Shown: positions 1 to 8,983, counted from the stretch's first letter. The stretch: DNA of 64,000 nucleotides from JBGTFE01 sp036403235 (GCA_036403235.1 DASWRI010000076.1:101594-165593); one strand, 5' to 3'. The notes: a model not told the origin generated them from the letters alone. Program-made: numbers and translations.

Positions 1-1
1 C

Positions 2-1132
2 GTCGGCGTCGATTTGCAGCTTTCGCACAACGTCGACGTCAAACAGCTCGAATATCTCGAATTCGTTATCAAAAAAATGGAAGCGGGCGACAAAATGATT
101 TTATGCGTTCCCGAACCTTACTGGGTCAAGGCGATAAAATATCAGGATTTAACCGACGTTTTCGAGGAAAAAGAAGAAAGTGTCGAGCGGCTCGAAAAAC
201 TTTTGAGAGACCAGCAGGTCGAGATAAAAATATATCTCGCCGGAGATTTGCATCATTACCGGCGGTTTGAAGCGGGCGACGGAAGCCGTGTGCAGAAAAT
301 CACTTCGGGCGGCGGCGGCGCGTTTCTGCATCCGACGCACGATTTCGATTTTACGAAAAGAGACAAAAAAAATAAGTCGAAAGGCTTTAACTGGCAGAAA
401 AATTACCCGTCGGCCAAAAAATCAAGGACTTTGGACTGGCAGAACCTTTTTCTGTTTGGCTGGTACAATAAAACTTTCGGCATTTTAACCGCCATTTTGT
501 ATGCCTTTCTGGCCTGGCTTGTGCACGGCCGGGTCGAAGGCGCGCTGACCTTTAGAAAAGCTTTCGACGTGACGCTCATTCAGCTCGTCGACCAGCCGCT
601 CGCGACGCTCGTCATCGTCCTGCTTTTGCTCGCGCTCGGATTTTTTACCGATACGAATTCAAAAATTTATAAATGGGTGGCGGCGATTCTGCACGGCTTT
701 GTTCATCTGGGCGCGATTTTCGTGCTCGGCTGGCTCGGCTATTACGTCAGTCTGCTGGTGACGGGAAAAGAATCCATCGAGCCCTTTCATTTTACTGATA
801 ATTTAATCTGGTTCGTCTCTGTCGTCGCCGTTTCGCTAATCGGCGGGTATTTTATCGGCTCTTTGATTATGGGAATGTATCTGTTTGTCTCGCTCCACAT
901 TTTCGGGAGGCACGACAACGAGGCTTTTTCCGCGCTCAAAATCGAGGATTACAAAAATTTCCTGCGCCTGCACATCGACCGCGCCGGTGCTTTGACGATT
1001 TACCCGATAAAGCTCGAAAAAGTCGCCCGCAAATGGAATGAAGTCCTGGACGCAAACGGAAAAATCTCATACTACGCGCCGAAAGGCGGCACGAAACCCG
1101 AATTGATAGAAAAAATTCCGACGATAATTTAG
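2..1132 (+). CDS. Metallophosphoesterase-like membrane protein (5' truncated)
   Basis: The frame is already open at the left edge, so this is the C-terminal part of a longer protein; the first internal start-like codon is a TTG at 14. Near residue 80 (counted from that codon) is AGDLHHYRRF, which fits the GDxHxY-type metal-binding block of calcineurin-like phosphoesterases, followed by a glycine-rich SGGGGAFLHPTH. After that come about five hydrophobic segments between roughly residues 155 and 310, then a short hydrophilic tail. It therefore looks like a soluble phosphoesterase domain anchored by a C-terminal membrane bundle. The substrate cannot be told. The catalytic N-terminal motifs (DxH, GDxxD) lie outside the window, so activity is inferred. 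Confidence 0.7.
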   Translation, partial: VGVDLQLSHNVDVKQLEYLEFVIKKMEAGDKMILCVPEPYWVKAIKYQDLTDVFEEKEESVERLEKLLRDQQVEIKIYLAGDLHHYRRFEAGDGSRVQKITSGGGGAFLHPTHDFDFTKRDKKNKSKGFNWQKNYPSAKKSRTLDWQNLFLFGWYNKTFGILTAILYAFLAWLVHGRVEGALTFRKAFDVTLIQLVDQPLATLVIVLLLLALGFFTDTNSKIYKWVAAILHGFVHLGAIFVLGWLGYYVSLLVTGKESIEPFHFTDNLIWFVSVVAVSLIGGYFIGSLIMGMYLFVSLHIFGRHDNEAFSALKIEDYKNFLRLHIDRAGALTIYPIKLEKVARKWNEVLDANGKISYYAPKGGTKPELIEKIPTII

Positions 1133-1206
1133 AAAAATGGAAAATGGAAAATAAGTAGCCGAAATTTTTCATTTTCCATTATCAGTTTTCCATTTTCCAT
1201 TTTTTC
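1133..1206. repeat. Heptamer-word palindrome (GGAAAAT)
   Basis: Left arm at 1133-1154 carries tandem GGAAAAT words; the right arm at 1186-1206 carries the complementary ATTTTCC words. It lies directly after the stop of the preceding gene and may serve as its transcription terminator. Confidence 0.8.
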
Positions 1207-1262
1207 GTGATAATCTTTTTTTCCTTTCAAAAATTACAAAAAAGGAATTTTACGATTGATTT

Positions 1263-1883
1263 ATGGTTGAAGAATTTGCGTTCGACAATACGGAAGAACG
1301 CCGAAAAACGCGTCAGAACGGCGCGGGTTGGATAGAAGTTATCGTCGGCTCGATGTTTTCGGGCAAATCCGAAGAATTGATTCGACGCCTCAGACGCGCG
1401 CAGATTGCGCGGCAAAAAGTGCAGGTTTTCAAGCCGAAAATCGACAATCGCTACTCGATTGAACAAATCGCGTCGCATTCGGGAATGACGCACGTTTCGC
1501 ATCCGGTGATGACCGCCGCCGAGATGATGGCGCAGATGGAAGCCGACACGCAGGTCGTCGGCATCGACGAGGGACAATTTTTCGATATGGCGATTATCGA
1601 AGCGGCCAACGAGCTGGCCAACAGCGGCAAACGCGTGATTATCGCCGGACTCGACCAGGATTATCTCGGCCGGCCGTTCGAGCCGATGCCGCAGCTTTTA
1701 TCAATCGCCGAATTTATCACAAAAGCGCACGCCATCTGCGTCAAATGCGGCGCGACCGCCAATTATTCGCAAAGAACGTCCGAGTCGACCGAGCGCGTCG
1801 AGGTCGGAGCAAGCGACAAATACGAGGCGCGCTGCCGCAGATGCTTTGTCGCGCACGCCGACGCGCCGACCGTTCACGACTAA
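1263..1883 (+). CDS. tdk: Thymidine kinase (type II)
   Basis: Cytosolic thymidine kinase of the salvage pathway, phosphorylating deoxythymidine with ATP. Residues 29-35 are the P-loop GSMFSGK followed by SEELIRR; D102-E103 lie in IDEGQFF, where the Glu is the family's catalytic base; the lasso/zinc domain shows C159-x2-C162 and C191-x2-C194. At 206 residues it is within the family range. About 20 residues precede the P-loop block, slightly long for this family, but ATG at 1263 has an AAAGGAA ribosome site upstream and no nearer alternative. It stands alone between two word palindromes, so probably has its own promoter. Confidence 0.96.
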   Translation: MVEEFAFDNTEERRKTRQNGAGWIEVIVGSMFSGKSEELIRRLRRAQIARQKVQVFKPKIDNRYSIEQIASHSGMTHVSHPVMTAAEMMAQMEADTQVVGIDEGQFFDMAIIEAANELANSGKRVIIAGLDQDYLGRPFEPMPQLLSIAEFITKAHAICVKCGATANYSQRTSESTERVEVGASDKYEARCRRCFVAHADAPTVHD

Positions 1884-1955
1884 AAAAGTGAAAAGTGAAA
1901 GCTGAAAAGTTGAAGAAATAAATTTTCTTAACGCGCGGCTGCTAAAAACAATAAC

Positions 1956-2402
1956 TTACTTTTTGGAGAACAAAGTTTTCGGATACGGAATTGCTAAATC
2001 AGGCATTTCTCCGGGCGCGAAATATTTTATCTCGGAAATTTCGCCGTCACGCGCCGCTAATTCGCCGCGCAGAATTTCGCATTCGAATACGACGATAAAA
2101 TATTCGACTTCGTCGCCGTTTGCGTAAACATATCGAAAATTTTTTCCGCCGAAGACGCCCGCAACGCTTTTTATCTTAACGATTAAATTCGTTTCCTCGA
2201 AAACTTCTCTTAAAACGGCCTCTTCTGGCGTTTCGCCTAAATCAATCGCGCCCGCCGGCAAGCCCCAACAATCTGCACTCGCGCTTTTTACGAGCAAAAC
2301 GTGTCCACGTTCGTCGCGTATAATCGCCGCCGCGCTCGGAATTTGCAGGATTTCGTTTCCGATTTTTTCGCGCAAAGCTTTTAGATATTGAGAAATCGGC
2401 AT
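1956..2402 (-). CDS. Nudix hydrolase
   Basis: Small (148 aa) cytosolic Nudix-fold pyrophosphohydrolase. The Nudix box runs from about residue 51 to 73: Gly51, Glu57, then REVFEE at 65-70, matching GX5EX7REUXEEXGU. The preceding HVLLVKSASADCWGLPAG is typical of the beta-sheet before the box. The substrate (nucleoside diphosphate derivative) cannot be deduced. It is the last gene of a minus-strand run with the membrane protein and acetyltransferase to its right, separated by about 65 nt. Confidence 0.93.
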   Translation of the reverse strand: MPISQYLKALREKIGNEILQIPSAAAIIRDERGHVLLVKSASADCWGLPAGAIDLGETPEEAVLREVFEETNLIVKIKSVAGVFGGKNFRYVYANGDEVEYFIVVFECEILRGELAARDGEISEIKYFAPGEMPDLAIPYPKTLFSKK

Positions 2403-2467
2403 AACTAAAAATTCCGCGCGGATTCGTATTTATCGGCTTGCGAGGTGTTATCGATTTCAAATACGCA

Positions 2468-2944
2468 CTACTGTCTTTGATTTTCGTATGCTTTATTCGC
2501 CGCTTTGCCGGAAAAATCTCTTTCAAAAACGGCGACGCCGAAGAGTAAAGTTATCGTTATGATTGCTCCGAGAAGCGAGATTCCGACGACGCGCCACCAG
2601 CTGTAAATTTTTCCGCCCGTCCTGATATGCGTGTCTATTTTTTCGCCCTGCGCGTATCGAACCAGAAAAAACGTAATCCAGGCGATGATGACCGGAAAAA
2701 CCATGTTCGGTATTTTTACCAGCTGCGGAATAAAAAAAGCGCCGCCGAAGAGCATTATCGTCGCGATGACGGCGAAAGCCCAGGTTCTCCAGATTTTTGC
2801 GCGCTCGCCGAACGCCCTGAAATTTTCGGCCGCTAGAAAGCCCCCGACGAGCGGGCCGCCGAGAAAAGTTCCGACCGAGATTGCTTTGTCCGCGTAAATT
2901 TTGTGCGGCTTGATACGATTTTCTAAAATAATTTCTTTTTCCAT
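2468..2944 (-). CDS. Small membrane protein, unknown function
   Basis: A 158-residue protein of unknown family. It shows a hydrophilic N-terminus, a glycine-rich hydrophobic hairpin (GTFLGGPLVGGFLAAENF), two hydrophobic segments around residues 55-100 and one near 125-145, then a charged tail. ATG at 2944 is preferred over the longer frame at 3007 because it lies one base after the TGA of the upstream acetyltransferase gene, which suggests translational coupling. Homologues with a GGPLVGGFLAAENF-like stretch are common uncharacterised proteins; no function is proposed. Confidence 0.75.
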   Translation of the reverse strand: MEKEIILENRIKPHKIYADKAISVGTFLGGPLVGGFLAAENFRAFGERAKIWRTWAFAVIATIMLFGGAFFIPQLVKIPNMVFPVIIAWITFFLVRYAQGEKIDTHIRTGGKIYSWWRVVGISLLGAIITITLLFGVAVFERDFSGKAANKAYENQRQ

Positions 2945-2945
2945 T

Positions 2946-3761
2946 TCAATCTTTGAGCATCCATTTCGTTCGCGTGTAGGCGATGCGAAAGCCGTTTTTT
3001 TCGGCATTGCGCTGTGACTGGCTGCCGGGCAGCGCGCCCATCATCGCGATTTTACAGCCGCATTCGGCGGCAAAACGCAGGCGCGCGTCGAGCAGTGCCG
3101 TCTGGCCGCCGCGCTTTCTTTCTGCAGGAACGGTGCTCGCGCCCGCCATAAGCGCAACGTCTTCGTGTATGAAAAGCATTCCGGCGGAAATCGCTTCGTC
3201 TTCAAATTCAGCCAGAAAAGGAAATCCCCCCTTCGTGCGCGCGCTGATTTGCCCGAAATCAAGCATAAAATCGGCTAAACCCTCGGCTTCGGTCGCCCAT
3301 CCGCCCGCCGAAACGCGCGCCCAGAGGCTTTCTTCACCCGCTTCGGCGATTCTCGTTTTAATCAGCGGATTCAAATTTAATTCGAGATTGGTTTCGCCCG
3401 TCAGAGCCAGATACATGACGCTCGACATTTCAACCGGCGCATAACCGCGCCCGACGAGCAGGCTCAAAATCGAAACGTCGGCGAGCGGGCTGACTTCGTG
3501 AAAAACCGGCGCGCCGCGCTCTTTGAAAAACGCTTCGAGCGCGTCGAGAATTTCTTCGTCCGCATCTTCAAACATGCCGAGCCCGAAAGTCTGCGTGCAG
3601 GGCGATTGAACGCCGTCGAACATCGCAAAAGCGCCGCCCGCGCGCGTCCAGCACGCGCCGCTCGCGGGCGACAAGGCCGCGCGCGACTCGACAAACGCCG
3701 CGTTGCTCTGCGCTTCGGTCAGCTCGATTTTTTGCGATAAATTGCGGTCGGAAAAAATCAT
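2946..3761 (-). CDS. GNAT-family N-acetyltransferase-like protein
   Basis: 271 residues. The C-terminal half has the GNAT layout: a beta strand VALMAGASTVPAERKRGGQ, where the RxxGGQ-type turn corresponds to the acetyl-CoA pyrophosphate loop, followed by ALLDARLRFAAECGCK and a terminal NAEKNGFRIAYTRTKW strand-turn. The N-terminal half is a second, degenerate GNAT-like domain. The longest frame starts at 3821 inside a word palindrome; ATG at 3761 (MIFSDRNL) is more plausible. It is followed after one base by the small membrane gene. The acceptor substrate is unknown. Confidence 0.8.
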   Translation of the reverse strand: MIFSDRNLSQKIELTEAQSNAAFVESRAALSPASGACWTRAGGAFAMFDGVQSPCTQTFGLGMFEDADEEILDALEAFFKERGAPVFHEVSPLADVSILSLLVGRGYAPVEMSSVMYLALTGETNLELNLNPLIKTRIAEAGEESLWARVSAGGWATEAEGLADFMLDFGQISARTKGGFPFLAEFEDEAISAGMLFIHEDVALMAGASTVPAERKRGGQTALLDARLRFAAECGCKIAMMGALPGSQSQRNAEKNGFRIAYTRTKWMLKD

Positions 3762-3774
3762 TTTCGTTAAAAAT

Positions 3775-3838
3775 AATTGGTAACAGGTAATAAGCTCGAA
3801 AGAACTATTATCTATTACCAATTACCAATTACCAATTG
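3775..3838. repeat. Heptamer-word palindrome (ACCAATT)
   Basis: Arms 3775-3792 and 3813-3830 match at 16 of 18 positions; the right side contains three tandem ATTACCA/ACCAATT words. It sits just upstream of the acetyltransferase gene, and read as coding it would give the implausible N-terminus MVIDNSSFELITCYQ. Confidence 0.8.
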
Positions 3839-3847
3839 TCTTTTTAC

Positions 3848-4279
3848 TTATTCAAGATTCGCCGTTTTGCTCATCGCGCCGAGCACCAGGCCGATGACCG
3901 CGCCGGCGACCGCACCGATGACGGTTACAATCAGTATATCCACAATTACCGGAACATAGCTTTTATATAAATTCATAAAAGCCATTTGTTGAAAACCGAG
4001 AGCGATGCCTATCGGCAGCATAATCAGCACGCCACCCTTGATGCCGCCCGCAAGATTTCTGATGTTTGCCCAGCGGTCGAAAACAAATGCGATGAGCCAC
4101 GCGAACGCCAAATTAAACAAAAGCAGCGAAATCCAGTCGGGCGGCGTTTTTTCAAGCCCGGCGTAAATTATCATATTCGCCTTAAAATAATTCGCCAGAA
4201 GCACTCCGAAAAGCAGCCAGCCAACCAGAGTCATCGTGATACCGCCGACGAGCGTCGCCGCTAAAACTCTTATATTCAT
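3848..4279 (-). CDS. Integral membrane protein, unknown function
   Basis: 143 residues with four predicted membrane segments (about 5-30, 52-68, 78-96 and 108-135). The last is rich in Gly/Ala/Val (VIGAVAGAVIGLVLGAM), giving a glycine-zipper look. The start is well supported by AAGGAGA eight bases before ATG and by a sigma70-like promoter about 70 bases further up. No catalytic motif is visible and the family is not recognised. Confidence 0.8.
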   Translation of the reverse strand: MNIRVLAATLVGGITMTLVGWLLFGVLLANYFKANMIIYAGLEKTPPDWISLLLFNLAFAWLIAFVFDRWANIRNLAGGIKGGVLIMLPIGIALGFQQMAFMNLYKSYVPVIVDILIVTVIGAVAGAVIGLVLGAMSKTANLE

Positions 4280-4350
4280 ACACTTCTCCTTAAGAAAGTT
4301 GTCGTTGATGATAAAGCCGGAATTAAAATGAATTATGAATAAACAAGCGA

Positions 4351-4379
4351 AAAATATACCCTTTTTTGAGGATTGTCAA
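4351..4379 (-). promoter_or_regulatory. Sigma70-type promoter of the 143-aa membrane protein gene
   Basis: On the minus strand TTGACA (4379-4374), a 17-base spacer and TATTTT (4356-4351). It points at the membrane protein gene that starts at 4279, with a 5' leader of about 65 bases. Confidence 0.65.
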
Positions 4380-4416
4380 ATTTTTGAGCGCGCGTCGCAA
4401 ATGCTTAAATAAAAAA

Positions 4417-6252
4417 TTATTTTTGCGATAAGGCGCGCTGTCTTTCGAAGTGCTCGAAAATCTGTTTCGCCGCCTTTACGCCGACGAAAGGCGCGAGCTC
4501 TTCGATTGACGTTTTCGCTATTCTTTCAATCGAGCCGAAGTTTCTCAATAATTTCATTTTGCGTTTTTCGGCGACGCCCGGAATGGCGGTCAGCTCGGAT
4601 GTGAAATCGCGCATCTCGCGGCGTTTACGGTGATATTGAAGTGCCGTCCGGTGCGTTTCGTCGCGGATTTGCTGGACGAGACGAAAGGCGGCGGAGTTTG
4701 ATTCGAAATAAATCGGCCGGTCTTCGTAGCCGTAGCGCAGGAGATGCGAAATTTCGTTGTGTCGTTTCGGCGGTTTGACAAGTCCGACGAGCGTTATCGC
4801 TTCCAAATCGAGCGCCTTCATCGCGGCGGCGGCCGCCGAAAGCTGTCCTTTTCCGCCGTCGATAAAGATTAACTGCGGCAGCGGTTTGTCTTCGTTCAAA
4901 AGGCGTTTGTAGCGGCGAAAAACGGCTTCGTTCATCGATGCAAAATCGTTTGCGCCCTCGACCGTTTTGATAATAAAGCGTCGATATTCGGCCCGGCTCG
5001 GCTTGCCGTTTTGATAGACGACGATGCCCGCGACGTTTTCCGCGCCGGAGATGTTCGATATGTCGAACGATTCGATGCGCTCGGGGAAATGCGGAAGCTC
5101 GAGAATTTCCTGCAAATCGCCGAGTATTTTTTCGGTTTCGGGCTTGAGCACGCGAAAACGCTGCTCGAAGGCGATTTTCGCGTTGTTTTCGACGAGCTCG
5201 ACCAGTTCGCGCTTCTGCCCGCGTTTCGGGTCGAGAATTTTCACGCGGCGGCCGCGACGTTCGGTCAAAGCCTTTTCGAGCGTCGCGCGGTCTTCAAAAT
5301 CCTGCGGGACATGAATTTCGAGCGGCACGTAATCGGTCGAGTAATACTGCGCCAGAACTTCGCTTAAGAATTTGGAAGCGTCGAAATTTTCGGCGTCCAA
5401 ATCTTCCCAGAAAAACTCGCGGCGCCCGACGATTTTGCCTTCGCGCATCGTGAATAATTGAAGCGCGAGAAGCTGGTTTTCGCGATAAAAACCGAGAATA
5501 TCGACATCGCGGTCGGCCGTCAAAGCCATTTTCTGCTTTTCGCCGAGCTCGAGCACGGTTTTGTGCAAATCGCGGTATTTGGCGGCCAGCTCGTATTTTT
5601 GATTTTCGGCAAAATGCCACATTCTTCGTTCGAGCTCGTCGGCGAGCTCCTTGTTTTTGCCTTCGAGCAGAAGCTTTACGTCGCGCGCGGCCTCGGCGTA
5701 TTCGTCGGCTTTGCAGAGCTCCTTGACGCACGGCGCGAGACATCTTTTGAGATGAAATTCGAGGCACGGGCGCGGCAGTTTTCCGTCGATTTCGATGTCG
5801 CAGGTGCGCAGCTGAAACGCTCGATTGATTAAATCGAGCGTTCGGCGCGCGAGCGCGGCCGGCAGAAAAGGGCCATAATAGCTGGCGCCGTCGCGCAAAA
5901 TTTTTCGGGTGATGACAACTTTCGGAAACGGCTCGTTGGTCATTTTCAGATGCGGGTAGGATTTGTCGTCTTTCAGGAGAATATTAAAGCGCGGCTTGTG
6001 TTTTTTGATGAGATTCGATTCCAGCACGAGCGCTTCGACTTCCGAATCGACGACGATAAATTCAAAATCAGCAATGCGTTTGACCAGCTCGCGCGTTTTC
6101 GGGTCCATATTGCGCGACGATTGAAAATACTGCCGCACGCGGTTTTTCAAATTTTTCGCCTTGCCGACATAGATGATTTTGCCGTCGGCGTTTTTGTGAA
6201 TGTAAACGCCGGGCGAGACGGGCAGATTTTTGAGCTTTTCGTCCAAAGTCAT
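4417..6252 (-). CDS. uvrC: Excinuclease ABC subunit C
   Basis: UvrC makes both incisions around a DNA lesion once UvrB is loaded. The 611 residues match the normal length. Visible domains: N-terminal GIY-YIG nuclease (SPGVYIHKNADGKIIYVGKA, residues about 13-32, with the KNLKNRVRQYF helix); UvrB-interacting UVR motif near 200-235 (MWHFAENQKYELAAKYRDL); a C-terminal RNase H-like endonuclease (ESFDISNISG near residue 400, IFIDGGKGQL near 470); and tandem HhH near the C-terminus (LTAIPGVAEKRKMKLLRNFGS). It is a single gene here, unlinked to uvrA or uvrB. Confidence 0.98.
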   Translation of the reverse strand: MTLDEKLKNLPVSPGVYIHKNADGKIIYVGKAKNLKNRVRQYFQSSRNMDPKTRELVKRIADFEFIVVDSEVEALVLESNLIKKHKPRFNILLKDDKSYPHLKMTNEPFPKVVITRKILRDGASYYGPFLPAALARRTLDLINRAFQLRTCDIEIDGKLPRPCLEFHLKRCLAPCVKELCKADEYAEAARDVKLLLEGKNKELADELERRMWHFAENQKYELAAKYRDLHKTVLELGEKQKMALTADRDVDILGFYRENQLLALQLFTMREGKIVGRREFFWEDLDAENFDASKFLSEVLAQYYSTDYVPLEIHVPQDFEDRATLEKALTERRGRRVKILDPKRGQKRELVELVENNAKIAFEQRFRVLKPETEKILGDLQEILELPHFPERIESFDISNISGAENVAGIVVYQNGKPSRAEYRRFIIKTVEGANDFASMNEAVFRRYKRLLNEDKPLPQLIFIDGGKGQLSAAAAAMKALDLEAITLVGLVKPPKRHNEISHLLRYGYEDRPIYFESNSAAFRLVQQIRDETHRTALQYHRKRREMRDFTSELTAIPGVAEKRKMKLLRNFGSIERIAKTSIEELAPFVGVKAAKQIFEHFERQRALSQK

Positions 6253-6260
6253 TAAGAAAA

Positions 6261-6372
6261 GTTTAACGCAAAGATGTAGGGAAATGGAAAACGGAAAATG
6301 GAAAATGGAAAATGCGGTTTTAGGAAAATTTCGTTTTCCGTTGCGTTCTTTGCGTCTTTGCGCGAAACTTCT
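6261..6372. repeat. Composite word palindrome between uvrC and the Sua5 gene
   Basis: Outer arms pair agtttaacgcaaag with ctttgcgcgaaact; inside are three tandem GGAAAAT words and their partial complement. It fills the whole gap between the two divergently transcribed genes. Confidence 0.7.
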
Positions 6373-6377
6373 TTTTT

Positions 6378-7319
6378 ATGCAGACAATCCTGACCAAGTC
6401 AACGGAGGAGGCCGCCGCGTTTATAAAAAAAGGCGGCGTTGTCGCTTTTCCGACCGAGACGGTTTACGGGCTCGGCGCGAATGTTTTCGACGCGCGGGCG
6501 ATTGAGAAAATTTTTGTCGCCAAGCGGCGTCCCGCCGATAATCCTTTAATCGCTCATGTCGGCAGCGTCGAACAAATCTCGTCTTTAACTTCCGAAATCA
6601 ACGAAACGGCCGAAAAGTTTATCGCAGCCTTTTTCCCCGCGCCGCTGACGCTGGTTTTGCCGAAATCCGCGCAAGTTCCTTTGATTGCGACCGCTAATCT
6701 CGAAACAATCGGTGTGCGAATGCCGCAGAACGATTTGGCGCAGGAGTTTTTAAGAAAATGCGAAACGCCCGTCGTCGCGCCTTCGGCGAATCTTTCGGGC
6801 CGTCCAAGCCCGACGACATGGCAGGCGGTTTACGAAGATTTGCGGGGAAGAATCGAATGCATTTTGCAGGGCGAAATGACCGAAATCGGGCTTGAATCGA
6901 CGGTCGTCGACTGCACTTCGGCAACGCCTCTAATTTTGAGAACGGGTGCGATAACGCTCGAAGCGTTGCGTAAAATCGTGCCCGAAACCGCGCTTTATAA
7001 AGTTAAGGAAAACGAAGCCGCGAGAAGTCCGGGCTTACGACACAAACATTACGCGCCAAAAGCGAAAGTAGTTTTGATAAATCGAAAATCGAAAATCGAA
7101 AATCGAAAATCCGTTGCGTTTATCGGTTTGAGCGCACCGCATCGGGAATTTGAATTAACCAGAATCTGCGCTTCGGCGGAAGCATACGCGCACGAATTTT
7201 TCAATTTTTTTCGCGAATGTGACCGCCGAAATATCAAAACGATTTATTGCGAAATCGTGCCGGAAACGGGAATCGGGCTGGCGCTGATGGACAGGCTGAG
7301 ACGCGCCGCCGAAGATTGA
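6378..7319 (+). CDS. L-threonylcarbamoyladenylate synthase (Sua5/YwlC type)
   Basis: Forms threonylcarbamoyl-AMP from Thr, bicarbonate and ATP for the t6A37 modification of ANN-decoding tRNAs. Residues 1-200 are the YrdC-like domain: GGVVAFPTETVYGLGAN near 19-35, KRRPADNPLIAHV near 49-61, SANLSGRPSPT near 137-147. A C-terminal Sua5 domain (about 235-313, starting VAFIGLS) marks the long form of the enzyme (313 aa). The linker between the domains (INRKSKIENRKS) is written by a tandem AAAATCG repeat, and PGLRHKHYAPKAK just before it is the conserved SPGmkyrHYaP motif. Confidence 0.95.
   Translation: MQTILTKSTEEAAAFIKKGGVVAFPTETVYGLGANVFDARAIEKIFVAKRRPADNPLIAHVGSVEQISSLTSEINETAEKFIAAFFPAPLTLVLPKSAQVPLIATANLETIGVRMPQNDLAQEFLRKCETPVVAPSANLSGRPSPTTWQAVYEDLRGRIECILQGEMTEIGLESTVVDCTSATPLILRTGAITLEALRKIVPETALYKVKENEAARSPGLRHKHYAPKAKVVLINRKSKIENRKSVAFIGLSAPHREFELTRICASAEAYAHEFFNFFRECDRRNIKTIYCEIVPETGIGLALMDRLRRAAED
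7079..7111. repeat. Tandem AAAATCG heptamer inside the Sua5 gene
   Basis: Four and a half perfect copies of AAATCGA/AAAATCG in the interdomain linker codons. It is a single arm with no complementary arm nearby. Confidence 0.85.
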
Positions 7320-7324
7320 AGAAT

Positions 7325-8983
7325 TTATCTCGGTTTGACGAGCACAATCGCCGTATCGCCGTTGTCGGCCAAAATCTCGGATTCGACGAGCGGGCTTTCG
7401 GTGATGTCTTTCGTATTGGTGTGCGGCACGAGCACCAGCATTTGCCGCATGTTTCCTGTTTTCATATCATTTACCAGAATCAGAAAATCGTCGTAGCGTT
7501 TGAGTTTGCCGTCGGCGTCCCTGATTAATCTTCCGGCGGCGTAAAACTCGGCGTTGTGCGAAACGGTGAAAAGATTTGTTATTTTTTCACTTTGGAGGCC
7601 TTTCGCATTTGCCGTCTCGACTAAACTTTTAACCGAATCTTTACCGGCAAATATCGGCGCGTAAAACTGTAAAAGCAGAGCGGCGACGACAAAAGTCAAA
7701 AAGGCGGAAATTTGCAGGGCAATTTTTCTGCTTCTCGATTTCCGCGCAAAATCGTAAACGTATCGGGCGGTTAAAATCATCGCCGCAGGCAGCGCGGGCA
7801 GAATATAGCCGGGAAGCTTCGAGCCGGAAAATGAAAAAAAGACGAGCGGAACGAGCAGCCACGCAAAAGCGAAAATGGAGAGCGGAGCGTGGAGAGTGGA
7901 AAGTTGTTTGTTTTTTCTGTGTGTCTTCTCTGTGTCCCGGTGATAAAAAAATCCTTTGAGAAAATTCCAGATTGAAGCGAGAAAAAACGGCAGCCACGGC
8001 AGAGTCATGAGCGGCAAGGCCAGAAAAAAGAAATAAAACGGCTGCGGGTGCTGGTATTTGTTCGAAGTATAGCGCTGAAATTGCTGCTGGATAAAAAATT
8101 CGTCGACGAACGTCCAGCCGTAAATTTGGTACATCGGCAGATACCAGACGGATGCGACGAGCAGGCTTAAAATCGTTCCCCAAATCAAACTGACGAGAAA
8201 TTTACCGCCCGGCAAAAGCTCGCGTTTCAAAAGATGATAAAAGAAAACGATGGCGAACGGAAAAACGATTCCGACCAAACCTTTGGCGAGCAGCGCAAGC
8301 CCGACGAAAAAGTAAAATCCGACGAGAAAAAGATAAGCCCGGACAATCGGCAGAGTTTTTGAAACTGCTTTCGGCGCGTTATCTGATGGAATCGAAGCGG
8401 ATTTCAACTCCTCGGCGAAAAAATGTCTTTGCAGATAAGTTTCAAACAGAAAATAACAGACGAGCGAAGCCGTAACGGGAAAAGTCAGAATAATATCAAA
8501 GCTCGCGCCGCGCGAAAAGATGAGCAGGCCGACCGACGACGCGGAAATTACGGCGAGCCAGCGGGCGAACTCCGTTTCTGGTCTCTGATTTTTGGTTATC
8601 GTTGTCCCTGTGTCTGTCTGTGCCCCTGTGGTGAGTTTCCCCAATAAATAAAGGCTTGCAATCGTTCCGAGTCCGCACAGCGCCGAACCGAAACGCGCCG
8701 CGAATTCGGAAATGCCGAAAATTTTGTAAGAAGCGATTTCGAGCCAGTATAAAAGAACGGGCTTTTCAAACCAGTTCGCGCCGCCGAGCGTGGGCGTCAG
8801 CCAATCGCCGCGCTCGAACATCTCGCGCGCGACCTGCGCGTAACGCGGCTCGTCGGGCCCGACCAGCGGAAAGCTTCCGAGCGCGAAAAAATAAACGGCG
8901 ACGATTGCAAAGGCGAAAAAAAGCCGGATAAACCGGTTTTCGGTTTTTGGTCTTTGGTCTTTGGCTTTTGTTATTTCACTCAT
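7325..8983 (-). CDS. ArnT-like membrane glycosyltransferase (GT39/GT83 type)
   Basis: A 552-residue polytopic membrane protein with about 11-12 hydrophobic segments. The first loop carries GPDEPRYAQVAREMFERGDW, the Asp-Glu catalytic loop typical of lipid-linked-sugar transferases such as ArnT, followed by the characteristic EKPVLLYWLE. By analogy it moves a sugar from an undecaprenyl carrier to an outside acceptor (lipid A, glycan or protein); the sugar is unknown. Its N-terminus (KAKDQRPKTEN) and two internal loops are written by word repeats at 8931-8983, 8572-8631 and 7875-7942, so these parts are probably non-essential loops. It ends five bases from the convergent Sua5 gene. Confidence 0.88.
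   Translation of the reverse strand: MSEITKAKDQRPKTENRFIRLFFAFAIVAVYFFALGSFPLVGPDEPRYAQVAREMFERGDWLTPTLGGANWFEKPVLLYWLEIASYKIFGISEFAARFGSALCGLGTIASLYLLGKLTTGAQTDTGTTITKNQRPETEFARWLAVISASSVGLLIFSRGASFDIILTFPVTASLVCYFLFETYLQRHFFAEELKSASIPSDNAPKAVSKTLPIVRAYLFLVGFYFFVGLALLAKGLVGIVFPFAIVFFYHLLKRELLPGGKFLVSLIWGTILSLLVASVWYLPMYQIYGWTFVDEFFIQQQFQRYTSNKYQHPQPFYFFFLALPLMTLPWLPFFLASIWNFLKGFFYHRDTEKTHRKNKQLSTLHAPLSIFAFAWLLVPLVFFSFSGSKLPGYILPALPAAMILTARYVYDFARKSRSRKIALQISAFLTFVVAALLLQFYAPIFAGKDSVKSLVETANAKGLQSEKITNLFTVSHNAEFYAAGRLIRDADGKLKRYDDFLILVNDMKTGNMRQMLVLVPHTNTKDITESPLVESEILADNGDTAIVLVKPR
7875..7942. repeat. Word repeats inside the glycosyltransferase gene (loop 2)
   Basis: Tandem GGAGAGT/GGAGCGT-like words are followed by CTGTGTGTCTTCTCTGTGT words, the same kinds seen between genes elsewhere in the window. 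They encode a hydrophilic loop (HRDTEKTHRKNKQLSTL). Confidence 0.65.
8572..8631. repeat. Word repeats inside the glycosyltransferase gene (loop 1)
   Basis: TTTCTGGTCTCTGATTTTTGG-type and CCCTGTGTCTGTCTGTG-type words lie within codons of a hydrophilic loop (GAQTDTGTTITKNQRPETE). Confidence 0.6.
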
